DNA from: JBMNFB01 sp050949085
GTDB taxonomy: Bacteria; Bacillota; UBA994; UBA5500
Length of the DNA stretch: 64,000 nucleotides
Assembly (NCBI GenBank): GCA_050949085.1
Contig: JBMNFB010000009.1
Span: 394,878 to 458,877 of the forward strand
Direction: 5' to 3'
The position numbers were made by a program, and so were the translations under genes. The stretch's first letter is position 1, and every line of letters starts with the position of its first letter. Below are positions 24,821 to 34,065 of the stretch, piece by piece. The notes below the pieces were generated by a model. The model saw nothing but the letters and a program-made list of their open reading frames with translations. It made no database searches and had not been told where the DNA came from.

Positions 24821-25456
24821 CTAGCCCCAGATTTTCGTGCCGAAGGCGTCCCGCCCTGTGCTGTTGTCGAAGATCTCCTCGATATGAAACACGTAGGCCG
24901 GGCGGCTATCCCAGAGGTCCTTGCGCGGCGTATGATAAACGTCGTGCAACGCATTGACGTATGTATGGTAGATGTCGCCGGGGAAAGCGAACTCTACCCA
25001 GCCCCGCACCTCAAAACTGATGGCCGGCGGTTGGTAGTAGACCAGCGTTGCCTCCGGGTTGGTCCGCAGGTTCTCCCAGCTGTGCTTCTTGGCCATTTCC
25101 AGCGAGGAGAGGACGGTGAAATCCAGGTTGTCGGCGCAGCCTTCGCCCCAGATATACTTGGTCAGCAGAGCCAGCCCTTCTTCACTGTATCCTTCGCGCG
25201 GCCCGCGGTCGATGTGCTCCAGGAACGCTTCAAGGATTTCCGGCATCAGTTCCCGCCGCGGATAGAAACCGAAACCCTTGACCGAACCGTTCAGGCCTGC
25301 CGGGCCGTGCGAAATGAGCACCGGGTTATGACGAGTAAAGCCCAGGAAAAGTCTCTCATGGCTCATCTCTTCCCCGGCCGCCAACTTGCGGATCACCTCG
25401 GCCCGCTGCAGATAGGCCCAACGATAAAACTTCTCGGGGAGTGGGATATTGTTCAC
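24821..25456 (-). CDS. pyridoxamine 5'-phosphate oxidase-like FMN split-barrel protein
   Basis: 211 residues from GTG. The C-terminal half (SWENLRTNPEATLVYYQPP, then ISFEVRGWVEF and YHTYVNALHDVYH) resembles FMN-binding split-barrel proteins of the pyridoxamine-phosphate-oxidase superfamily. The N-terminal half (MSHERLFLGFTRHNPVLISH) is not recognised. No cysteine cluster or signal peptide is seen. It is monocistronic. Function is unknown; I would expect a flavin-dependent redox role. Family call is moderate. Confidence 0.6.
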   Translation of the reverse strand: MNNIPLPEKFYRWAYLQRAEVIRKLAAGEEMSHERLFLGFTRHNPVLISHGPAGLNGSVKGFGFYPRRELMPEILEAFLEHIDRGPREGYSEEGLALLTKYIWGEGCADNLDFTVLSSLEMAKKHSWENLRTNPEATLVYYQPPAISFEVRGWVEFAFPGDIYHTYVNALHDVYHTPRKDLWDSRPAYVFHIEEIFDNSTGRDAFGTKIWG

Positions 25457-25539
25457 ATGTACTACCGCCCTTCTCTAGAAAAGTAGTCCTTGCCTAACTG
25501 AATATTCGCTCCCGCCGACAGCAATTCCTTCGGGGCACT

Positions 25540-25609
25540 GACTCTTGGGGACGGTTCTAGACGTACTTTGACGGTCAACGCACTTGACTCTTGGGGACGG
25601 TTCTAAACG
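25540..25609. repeat. direct repeat of GACTCTTGGGGACGGTTCTA
   Basis: Two copies, at 25540-25564 and 25585-25609, identical except for one base in 25 (TCTAGACGT versus TCTAAACGT). The GGGGACGGTTCT core is like sequences I recall beside REP-associated tyrosine transposases (TnpA_REP) in Clostridia. No transposase is in the window, so these would be non-autonomous copies (inference). Confidence 0.7.
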
Positions 25610-25731
25610 TTCACTTTTATGTCAACTTCGGATCAACTCGCCACCCGATGGGTTTCAAACCCCTAACCTCTAGCTTCTAATTTCCAAACTACATCTCGCT
25701 TCCCATTTCTCAGATCTCGCTTCTCAATATT

Positions 25732-25764
25732 AAAAGGCTCAAGCCGTGTTGGCTTGAGCCTTTT
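25732..25764 (-). terminator. terminator of the rRNA operon
   Basis: On the minus strand AAAAGGCTCAAGCC-AACAC-GGCTTGAGCCTTTT forms a long perfect hairpin just after 5S. Degenerate CTAACCTC heptamers lie between it and the REP-like pair. Confidence 0.9.
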
Positions 25765-25773
25765 GAAATAGGA

Positions 25774-25887
<114 letters not shown>

Positions 25888-26000
25888 AATCTGGAAGTTC
25901 GAGATTGGAAGTTGAAATTGGATAATGAAAGCCGGAACCTGCGGTCCTGTTGGTAGAACCTGCGACTTCACGTTTCTAACTTCTAACCTCTAACTGCTGA
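25888..26000. repeat. heptamer-arm hairpin in the 23S-5S spacer
   Basis: The left arm has TTGGAAG-like heptamers (TGGAAGTTCGAGATTGGAAG) and the right arm the complementary TCTAACTTCTAACCTCTAAC. They enclose about 40 bp. It is the same arm type as in the 23S helix-45 insert and the 16S V1 insert. Confidence 0.75.
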
Positions 26001-26008
26001 ATTGTACC

Positions 26009-26062
26009 CTCAAAACTGGATAGTGAGCGAGACTTGCGGTCTCGCTGGACATGCAAAGGTTT
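26009..26062 (-). other. 3' strand of the 23S processing stem
   Basis: In rRNA sense ACCTTTGCAT and CACTATCCAGTTTT here are complementary to AAAACTGGATAGTG and ATGCAAAGGT just upstream of 23S (29920-29952). They would form the RNase III/Mini-III processing stem. A GCGAGAC-CGCAA-GTCTCGC hairpin sits between the two blocks. Confidence 0.8.
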
Positions 26063-26194
26063 ACTAGCGCCTTGTGGTGATACTCGCTGTATCAATTAGG
26101 ACAAGCCCTCGACCTATTAGTACCGGTCAGCTGAGTCCCTCTCAGGACTTACACATCCGGCCTATCTACCAGGTAGTCTTCCTGGGGTCTTACT

Positions 26195-26322
26195 CCGGCA
26201 CTCAACTTTTTCCACCATTAAGCTGGTCTCGCTCGATACCCAGGGTGTTATGACTGGCCTTGGTTGACCGCCTATACACCTGGACACCGATCTGCTATCT
26301 GATAGAAAAAGTTGAGTGCCGG
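26195..26322. mobile_element. 23S intervening sequence at about helix 98 (128 bp)
   Basis: It is bounded by a perfect 18-bp inverted repeat (CCGGCACTCAACTTTTTC at 26195-26212 and its complement at 26305-26322). Flanks are GGGTCTTACT and ATGGGAGATCTCATC, the normal 3'-terminal 23S sequence, where other Firmicutes have only a short loop. No ORF inside. The outer 13 bases equal those of the helix-68 insert. Confidence 0.88.
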
Positions 26323-26437
26323 ATGGGAGATCTCATCTTGAGGGGGGTTTCACGCTTAGATGCTTTCAGCGTTTATCCCGACCAGACTTGGCTACCCAGC
26401 ACTGCCCTTGGCAGGACAACTGGTACACTAGCGGTCT

Positions 26438-26470
<33 letters not shown>

Positions 26471-26502
26471 CCTCTCAAATCTCCTGCGCCTGCGACGGAT
26501 AT

Positions 26503-26538
<36 letters not shown>

Positions 26539-26543
26539 ACGTA

Positions 26544-26583
<40 letters not shown>

Positions 26584-26586
26584 CCG

Positions 26587-26639
<53 letters not shown>

Positions 26640-26640
26640 G

Positions 26641-26671
<31 letters not shown>

Positions 26672-26831
26672 AGGTAGCTTTTATCCGTTAAGCGACGGCC
26701 CTTCCACTCGGTGCCGCCGGATCACTAAGCCCGACTTTCGTCCCTGCTCGACTTGTAGGTCTCGCAGTCAAGCTCCCTTCTGCCTTTACACTCTTTGCGC
26801 GATTTCCAACCGCGCTGAGGGAACCTTTGGA

Positions 26832-26882
<51 letters not shown>

Positions 26883-27144
26883 ACACTGTCCCCACACCCG
26901 ATTCAGGGTGCCAGGTTAGAATTCCGATACTCCAAGGGTGGTATCCCAACGTCGGCTCCACCGAGACTGGCGTCCCGGCTTCTAAGCCTCCCACCTATCC
27001 TGTACATGAAGTACCAAAATCCAATATCAGGCTGCAGTAAAGCTCTACGGGGTCTTCCTGTCCTGTCGCAGGTAACCTGCATCTTCACAGGTATTTCAAT
27101 TTCACCGGGTCCCTCGTTGAGACAGTGCCCAAATCGTTACACCA

Positions 27145-27218
<74 letters not shown>

Positions 27219-27241
27219 TGGGGCTTCGGTTCTGACCTTCT

Positions 27242-27548
27242 CCGGCACTCAACTCCATCTACCTAGAGCTCCAGGCTTGCTGAGATGCGTTCTTTCAACC
27301 ATCTACGTGCTTGCCCTGACTTCTTTAGGTTTCGCTCACGTCGCCTTGCATCCTGTTCAGACTTAAAGGCCTCATAGTACACTAGCTCCCACTTATGGCC
27401 TTTGGTTGATCTCACCAAGCCCTTGTCATGGGCAGCTAGCCTGTTCGCGAGGTTCGATGTGAAACCTAAATATCTTGCTCCCGACTCATTCTGTATCACG
27501 TATACGTAATACACAATCTACCTCCAGGTACACAGAGTTGAGTGCCGG
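27242..27548. mobile_element. 23S intervening sequence at about helix 68 (307 bp) with GIY-YIG ORF
   Basis: It is bounded by a perfect 14-bp inverted repeat (CCGGCACTCAACTC at 27242-27255, complement at 27535-27548) between GGCTTCGGTTCTGACCTT and ATAAGCCATCCCCTTAACC of 23S. Normal 23S has only the short tip of helix 68 here. Almost the whole insert is a nuclease ORF on the rRNA strand. Confidence 0.9.
27263..27514 (-). CDS. GIY-YIG nuclease-domain protein inside 23S rRNA
   Basis: 83 residues, essentially one GIY-YIG domain. MYYVYVIQNESG supplies the GIY strand (here YVYVI) and ARYLGFTSNLANRLAAHDKG the YIG strand (YLGFT) plus the catalytic arginine helix (NRLAAH). WELVYYEAFKSEQDARRRE carries the conserved Glu-containing helix, and KKSGQARRWLKE closes the domain. 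No stop or frameshift is seen, so it looks functional. It is coded on the same strand as the rRNA and no SD box of its own is obvious (AGGTAGATTGT precedes the ATG). Small stand-alone GIY-YIG proteins (YhbQ/UraI-like) are common, but location inside a 23S intervening sequence is unusual. It could promote insertion of the element (inference). Confidence 0.85.
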   Translation of the reverse strand: MYYVYVIQNESGARYLGFTSNLANRLAAHDKGLVRSTKGHKWELVYYEAFKSEQDARRRERNLKKSGQARRWLKERISASLEL

Positions 27549-27704
27549 ATAAGCCATCCCCTTAACCTTCCAGCACCGGGCAGGTGTCAGCCCCTATACT
27601 TCGTCTTTCGACTTCGCAGAGACCTGTGTTTTTGGTAAACAGTCGCTTGGGCCACTTATCTGCGGCCTCCTCTCGCTCCAGCCGCATGGGCTTTCACAAT
27701 AACG

Positions 27705-27735
<31 letters not shown>

Positions 27736-28239
27736 TTTTGCCGAGTTCCTTAACGAGGGTTTTCCCGCGCGCCTTAGGATTCTCTCCTCACCCACCTGTG
27801 TCGGTTTACGGTACGGGCACCTACGTCCTCGCTAGAAGCTTTTCTCGGCAGTATGGGTTCAGCCACTTCGCTACTTATGTTTCGCTCGCATTCGCAGCTC
27901 AGCTTAAACGACCGGACGGATTTGCCTATCCGATCTGCCTACCTGCTTAGGCACGCTCTACCAACGGCGTGCTTGGCCTACCCTCCTGCGTCACTCCATC
28001 GCTCAATCGGACTTCGGTGGTACTGGAATTTCAACCAGTTGTCCATCGCCTACGGCTTTCGCCCTCGGCTTAGGTCCCGACTTACCCTGAGCGGACGATC
28101 CTTCCTCAGGAATCCTTGGGTTTTCGGCGGACAGGATTCTCACCTGTCTTTTCGCTACTCATACCGGCATTCTCACTTCCCAGCAGTCCACGGCTCCTTA
28201 CGGTACCGCTTCTACCCACTGGGAACGCTCCCCTACCCC

Positions 28240-28519
28240 TTTTGGAAGTTGGATGTTGGAAGTCAGAAGTTGGAACGTCTGCCAGGTCTGGATCAGCCTG
28301 TTCAGCTGTTTACCCAGCACCTCGTATTCTGCTCTCAACCTCTGATGAACATCCAAGGAAGTGTACGAAAGATCCCTAAACATGTCTAACAAGACACAAA
28401 CTTCATTGCAGGAACCCATGCTATTCCGGAGAAAATGCTTGAATTCTGCTCTGGAATCTTTGCGGCCATATCCTTTCCCTTTCCTCCAACCTCTAACCTC
28501 TAACATCCAACTTCCAAAA
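28240..28519. mobile_element. 23S intervening sequence at about helix 45 (280 bp)
   Basis: An 18-bp perfect outer inverted repeat (TTTTGGAAGTTGGATGTT at 28240-28257, complement at 28502-28519) is extended inward by further 7-bp units (TTGGAAG, TCAGAAG versus CTAACCT, CTCCAAC). Flanks are GGGAACGCTCCCCTACCCC and AGCCATAGCTTCGGTG, i.e. helix 45, a classical site of intervening sequences in other bacteria. It contains the remnant of a four-helix-bundle protein. Confidence 0.92.
28300..28506 (-). pseudogene. truncated 23S intervening-sequence four-helix-bundle protein
   Basis: The frame carries GYGRKDSRAEFKHFLRNSMG, then SCNEVCVLLDMFRDLSYTSL and LGKQLNRLIQTWQTF. These match the C-terminal two thirds of the S23-type four-helix-bundle family (EGxGRxSxxEFxxFLxxAxGS.ELxxxL) encoded in 23S intervening sequences elsewhere. 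The N-terminal helix (FxxLxxWxxA) is missing. The frame starts in the right-arm heptamers, runs to the left arm and continues into 23S, ending at 28198. It is a remnant, probably not a working protein. Confidence 0.8.
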
Positions 28520-29034
28520 AGCCATAGCTTCGGTGACGAGCTTGAGCCCCGTTACATTTTCGGCGCAGAGCCACTTGACCAGTGAGCTATTACGCACTCT
28601 TTGAATGAATGGCTGCTTCTAAGCCAACATCCTGGTTGTCTGTGCAGCTCCACATCCTTTACCACTTAGCTCGTACTTGGGGACCTTAGCTGATGGTCTG
28701 GGCTGTTTCCCTTTTGACTACGGATCTTAGCACTCGCAGTCTGACTCCCAAGGAACAAGTCTCAGGCATTCGGAGTTTGACTAGGTTCGGTAACCTGGGA
28801 AGGCCCCTAGCCCAATCAGTGCTCTACCTCCTGGACTCTCTACCTTGAGGCTAGCCCTAAAGCTATTTCGGGGAGAACCAGCTATCTCCGGGTTCGATTG
28901 GCTTTTCACCCCTACCCACAGTTCATCGCCCGATTTTTCAACATCGGTGCGTTCGGGCCTCCACGAAGTCTTACCTCCGCTTCACCCTGACCATGGGTAG
29001 ATCACCCGGTTTCGGGTCTACATCATGCAACTAG

Positions 29035-29059
29035 GTGATAGACAAGTGATGTCTATCAC
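29035..29059. other. extra hairpin in 23S (E. coli about 650 region)
   Basis: GTGATAGACA-AGTGA-TGTCTATCAC is a perfect 10-bp hairpin between CATGCAACTAG and TGAGCGCCC. Related 23S genes, as recalled, have no such hairpin here. It is a helix extension too short to be a coding insert. Confidence 0.65.
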
Positions 29060-29812
29060 TGAGCGCCCTCTTCAGACTCGCTTTCGCTTCGGCTCCGCCT
29101 CTTTAAGGCTTAACCTTGCTGCATAACGTAACTCGCCGGTTCATTCTACAAAAGGCACGCCATCACACTATCTAATAGTGCTCTGACTGCTTGTAGGCAC
29201 ACGGTTTCAGGTTCTATTTCACTCCCCTCCCGGGGTGCTTTTCACCTTTCCCTCACGGTACTAGTTCGCTATCGGTCGTCAGGGAGTATTTAGCCTTAGG
29301 AGGTGGTCCTCCCGGATTCACACGGGATTTCTCGTGGCCCGTGCTACTTGGGATCCTCTCTGGAGTCTTTCTGCTTTAAGGTACAGGGCTTTTACCTTCT
29401 GCGGCGGACCTTTCCAGGTCACTTCCCCTAGCCAGAAAGTTTTGTAACTCCATGCGCACTCTGACAAGTACGCTGAGAGTCCCGCTACCCTCTCTCTACA
29501 ACGGTGTCAGCCTGTCACGTAAAGAGAGTTTAGGCTCTTCCCCTTTCGTTCGCCACTACTAAGGGAATCAATGATTTTTTCTTTTCCTCAGGTTACTTAG
29601 ATGTTTCAGTTCACCTGGTTGCCTTCCTTAACCTATGGATTCAGTTAAGGATACAAGGGTATTGCCCTTGTGGGTTGCCCCATTCGGATATCCCCGGATC
29701 GATGTCTGCTTTCGACTCCCCGAGGCTTTTCGCAGATTGCCACGTCCTTCGTCGGCTCCTGACGCCAAGGCATCCTCCGTGCGCCCTTTGTCGCTTGACC
29801 TATTCATGTTTA

Positions 29813-29897
29813 CGCAGTAAACATGATAATCCAATAAAGCGATCGTTGCGTGAGCAACTATCGGCTTGTACCGAATTCATGTTTACGCAGACATGAA
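29813..29897. repeat. dual-hairpin repeat in the 16S-23S spacer
   Basis: Palindrome CATGTTTAC-GCA-GTAAACATG, then AATCCAATAAAGCGATCGTT and the rest of the tRNA-spacer hairpin (GCGATCGTTGC-GTGA-GCAACTATCGGC plus TTGTACC), then CATGTTTACGCAGACATG. The central hairpin is shared with 5821-5844 and 6011-6034, while the flanking palindrome is different, so hairpins have been exchanged as modules. Confidence 0.85.
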
Positions 29898-29919
29898 GAA
29901 TCCAAAACGCGCTTGAAAT

Positions 29920-29952
29920 ACCTTTGCATTTCACACTATCCAGTTTTCAAGG
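29920..29952 (-). other. 5' strand of the 23S processing stem
   Basis: In rRNA sense AAAACTGGATAGTG and ATGCAAAGGT, complementary to the sequence 3' of 23S at 26009-26062. Confidence 0.8.
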
Positions 29953-29976
29953 TACAGCGCGGACGTTAGTCCGCGA

Positions 29977-30081
29977 GAAGTTCGATGTTGGAAGTCAGAT
30001 GTTGGATGGTTGTGGGAATTGACCGCCGGCCTATTCCTTCCTCGTCCGACCTTCTAACTCCTAACCTCTAACTTCTAATTT
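29977..30081. repeat. heptamer-arm hairpin in the 16S-23S spacer
   Basis: Left arm GATGTTGGAAG-TCAGATG-TTGGATG and right arm CTTCTAACTCCTAACCTCTAAC-TTCTAAT are made of complementary 7-bp units and enclose about 45 bp. No tRNA gene is found in this 456-bp spacer. Confidence 0.75.
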
Positions 30082-30089
30082 GAGGGATT

Positions 30090-30114
30090 GAACCCTCAAA
30101 ACTAAACAATGATG
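30090..30114 (-). other. 3' strand of the 16S processing stem
   Basis: In rRNA sense CATCATTGTTTAGTTTTGAG. It pairs with AAAACTGAACAATGATG at 32026-32050 upstream of 16S. Confidence 0.8.
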
Positions 30115-30257
30115 GTAGTAAGTCCGAAAGACTTACAGTCTAGTAGGAACACACATTCCTCTTGCAGGCACCAAAGCCTACAGTTAGGCATGCACCTATC
30201 TAGCCAGATGATCGACCTGGAAGTCTTGGTGTGCCTGCTGGCACATCCATATCTCCC

Positions 30258-31911
<1,654 letters not shown>

Positions 31912-31984
31912 GATTTTATCGAAGGCCTGTTTTGGCTCTTCAATTACTTTGGTTTCCTAAAAAGGAATGGCGGGTCTTTTCGGA

Positions 31985-32110
31985 GACTTGCGTCTCCGCT
32001 CGACCCAGATGTTTTTCATCTGGTCCATCATTGTTCAGTTTTCAAGGTTCAGGCTCGATGATGAGCATGCGCAAGGTTCATTGTCGCTGTCGCGATTATG
32101 AACATCCTGT
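31985..32110. other. hairpin-rich leader of the rRNA operon
   Basis: Successive hairpins GGAGAC-TTGC-GTCTCC, CCAGATG-TTTTT-CATCTGG, GCTC-GATGAT-GAGC and GTTCAT...ATGAAC lie between the P2 promoter and 16S. The 16S 5' processing strand (32026-32050) is among them. Confidence 0.65.
32026..32050 (-). other. 5' strand of the 16S processing stem
   Basis: In rRNA sense GAACCTTGAAAACTGAACAA followed by TGATG; the AAAACTGAACAATGATG part pairs with 30090-30114. Confidence 0.8.
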
Positions 32111-32128
32111 CGCATTCGTGCAGAAACC

Positions 32129-32157
32129 ATCTTAGCAGGGTCTCTGCCGACTGTCAA
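32129..32157 (-). promoter_or_regulatory. rRNA promoter P2
   Basis: TTGACA (32157-32152) and TAAGAT (32134-32129), 17-bp spacer, minus strand. Confidence 0.8.
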
Positions 32158-32218
32158 GTCTCGATTCCGAGAACCCCATCGCAGCGAACTGACCTCGCCG
32201 GCGACAAGGCGCTCATAT

Positions 32219-32248
32219 AATATAGCAGGCTACTGACCGGCAATGCAA
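32219..32248 (-). promoter_or_regulatory. rRNA promoter P1
   Basis: TTGCAT (32248-32243) and TATATT (32224-32219) with an 18-bp spacer on the minus strand, 90 bp upstream of P2; tandem promoters are usual for rRNA operons. Confidence 0.6.
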
Positions 32249-32260
32249 GTGGAATGTTAT

Positions 32261-32305
32261 GGGAAGCGGCGAGGGCGCATTGCGCAGCGCCTCTCACCGC
32301 TTCCC
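32261..32305 (-). terminator. long hairpin after greA
   Basis: On the minus strand GGGAAGCGG...CCGCTTCCC encloses GGCGC-TGCGCAAT-GCGCC. There is no T run, but the position right after greA and before the rRNA promoters suggests a terminator. Confidence 0.55.
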
Positions 32306-32321
32306 TCAATCTGCACGCCCT

Positions 32322-32798
32322 TTAGAGTTTGATCTCTACAACCTCATACTTGAAGCTTCCCGCCGGCGCCTGCACCTCGATTACATCGCCCACCTGGCGC
32401 CCCATCAGTGCCTGCCCCAGGGGCGACTCGTTAGAGATCCGACCATTGATCGGATTTGCTTCCATTGAACCAACCACGGCATACTCCAGTTCATCGCCGG
32501 AGTCCAGATCCTTGAGCCGAACAACCGCGCCTACGTTCACCCGATCCAGATCGACAGTGGTCTGATCGATGATTCGCACATTGCGCAGCGTCTTCTCCAG
32601 AGAAGAAATCCTGCTTTCGACGATCGCCTGCTCTTTCTTGGCATCGTCATACTCAGAGTTCTCACTGAGATCGCCAAATCCGATGGCGGTCTTGATGCGC
32701 TCGGCAACTTCCTTGCGCTTGGCATGCTTCAGATAGTCGAGCTCTTCCTCGAGCTTCTGCAGACCGGCGGCGGTCAGCAAGGTCTCTTTCTCTGCCAT
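32322..32798 (-). CDS. greA: transcription elongation factor GreA
   Basis: 158 residues, the standard length. GreA inserts a coiled coil into the RNA polymerase secondary channel to stimulate cleavage of backtracked RNA. The N-terminal coiled coil ends in the acidic tip GDLSENSEYDDAKKEQ (about 42-57). The FKBP-like C-terminal domain is at 80-158 (ANPINGRISNESPLGQALMG). The ATG at 32798 has AAAGGAG upstream; a frame from 32834 would add 12 residues with no ribosome site. Confidence 0.97.
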   Translation of the reverse strand: MAEKETLLTAAGLQKLEEELDYLKHAKRKEVAERIKTAIGFGDLSENSEYDDAKKEQAIVESRISSLEKTLRNVRIIDQTTVDLDRVNVGAVVRLKDLDSGDELEYAVVGSMEANPINGRISNESPLGQALMGRQVGDVIEVQAPAGSFKYEVVEIKL

Positions 32799-33006
32799 GT
32801 CCCTCTCTCCTTTAACAGCTGGTAAACTTAGCATATGGCCTAATTCCTAGGTCAAAATGCCAGACGCATCCATCAGAACAATAGATGCGTTGGTGTGCTT
32901 TATGATATGTCCTTAGGGTAGAAACTATACAACAGCCAGCACTCTGGCGTTCCCGGCTATTATGCCTGGCGACAGTAAGCCATTATACGGGGCGCCCCAC
33001 AAGGCG

Positions 33007-33909
33007 TCAACCGGAGCCGTGGCCAGCATCGGCAGCCTGATGGTATTCCCAGCGATAGCGCCAACCACTCCACTCCCAGGCTTCGCGGGCCGCAACAACC
33101 TGCCGAGCGACCAGTACGGTGTCGCTAGCCCGCCAGCGCTGCGCATAGGCGCAGAACATCACCGCCTCCAGCAGCGGCAGACGATCCTCTTCAGCCGCCA
33201 GAAGCCGCTCAGGCAGCGGCAGGATCTCGTCCAGTGCAAATGATACGCTGGCGCAGCCTGGCAAGCAATCATAAGGCGCTCCGTTGGTCAGAATGATCAG
33301 GGTGCCCCTTCTTAGCGCCAGCGACTCGATAAATCGCAAATTCTCGCCAGAAACGATGAGGACATGCGCATCCAACCTGCCGCTGGCATAAGGCAATTGC
33401 CGCACGGCCAGGCCTGAGGCACCGAGAGGCAATGAATGAAAGACTCGCGAACGCAAGACAGTCAGCGAGCGCACGACCGGTTCGAGGGCAGCCTGCCAAA
33501 GTCTCTCCTCGGCAGGGGCAACAGCAAGGCCAACAGACAGCCGATCGCCAAAGACCCTGAGCTCTGACTTCAGCTGCCCGAGCAACTCAACCACCAGCGC
33601 CGTAGACAAGAGACGACCGCGCCTCGGGCCGCCATCCGGCAGGCTGAGGGATGGCACCAGGTACTGCGGCTTTCGATCAGCTAGATCGGTTACCCAACCT
33701 GTCACCGACGAGTCGGCGGGGCCAGCCACCGTCTCCAGACCGACCTCGTGCTCCCCGCAGGTTACACCCCCGCTCCACAGCGTCTTGGGTGGCAGTTTTC
33801 GCCCGACCCGTTCCAGCAACTCATCGGACAGGAATCTGGTCCAATAAGCATACTCGGCCCACCTTGAGCCAGCGAGCCCTTGTGCATAGATAACCGGACC
33901 ACACATCAT
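33007..33909 (-). CDS. protein of unknown function between dusB and greA
   Basis: 300 residues from ATG with AGGGGGTGA upstream. I do not recognise a family. There is no signal peptide or clear membrane span. Visible features are five cysteines, including MMCGP at the N-terminus, a basic/hydrophobic strand-like part (HVLIVSGENLRFIESLALRR, then GTLIILTNGAPYDC), and a tryptophan-rich C-terminus (WEWSGWRYRWEYHQ). Alternating hydrophobic strands suggest an alpha/beta fold. Codon use resembles its neighbours. In related genomes lysS or similar genes lie near dusB-greA, but this gene takes that place here. Confidence 0.75.
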   Translation of the reverse strand: MMCGPVIYAQGLAGSRWAEYAYWTRFLSDELLERVGRKLPPKTLWSGGVTCGEHEVGLETVAGPADSSVTGWVTDLADRKPQYLVPSLSLPDGGPRRGRLLSTALVVELLGQLKSELRVFGDRLSVGLAVAPAEERLWQAALEPVVRSLTVLRSRVFHSLPLGASGLAVRQLPYASGRLDAHVLIVSGENLRFIESLALRRGTLIILTNGAPYDCLPGCASVSFALDEILPLPERLLAAEEDRLPLLEAVMFCAYAQRWRASDTVLVARQVVAAREAWEWSGWRYRWEYHQAADAGHGSG

Positions 33910-34065
33910 GGCAAGTCACCCCCTGCTGCGAGTTGGCCTCCATAGTACCCTTATGCCGAGCAGGAAGCAGAACATGATTGTGTGCTCCCTTATTCTAGCT
34001 CATTTCGAATAAGATGAATAGAGGAAAATTCCCACTATTGCCTTGGGGTGTCACAGGCTAACAGC

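Noticed and set aside
27242..27548. Group I intron with homing endonuclease in 23S
   Set aside because: The insert is only 307 bp, of which 252 are coding. A group I core does not fit, and the ends form a perfect inverted repeat typical of fragmentation-type intervening sequences.
29802..30257. tRNA-Ile or tRNA-Ala in the 16S-23S spacer
   Set aside because: No tRNA-like cloverleaf or T-arm sequence is present; the spacer holds hairpin repeats and processing stems.
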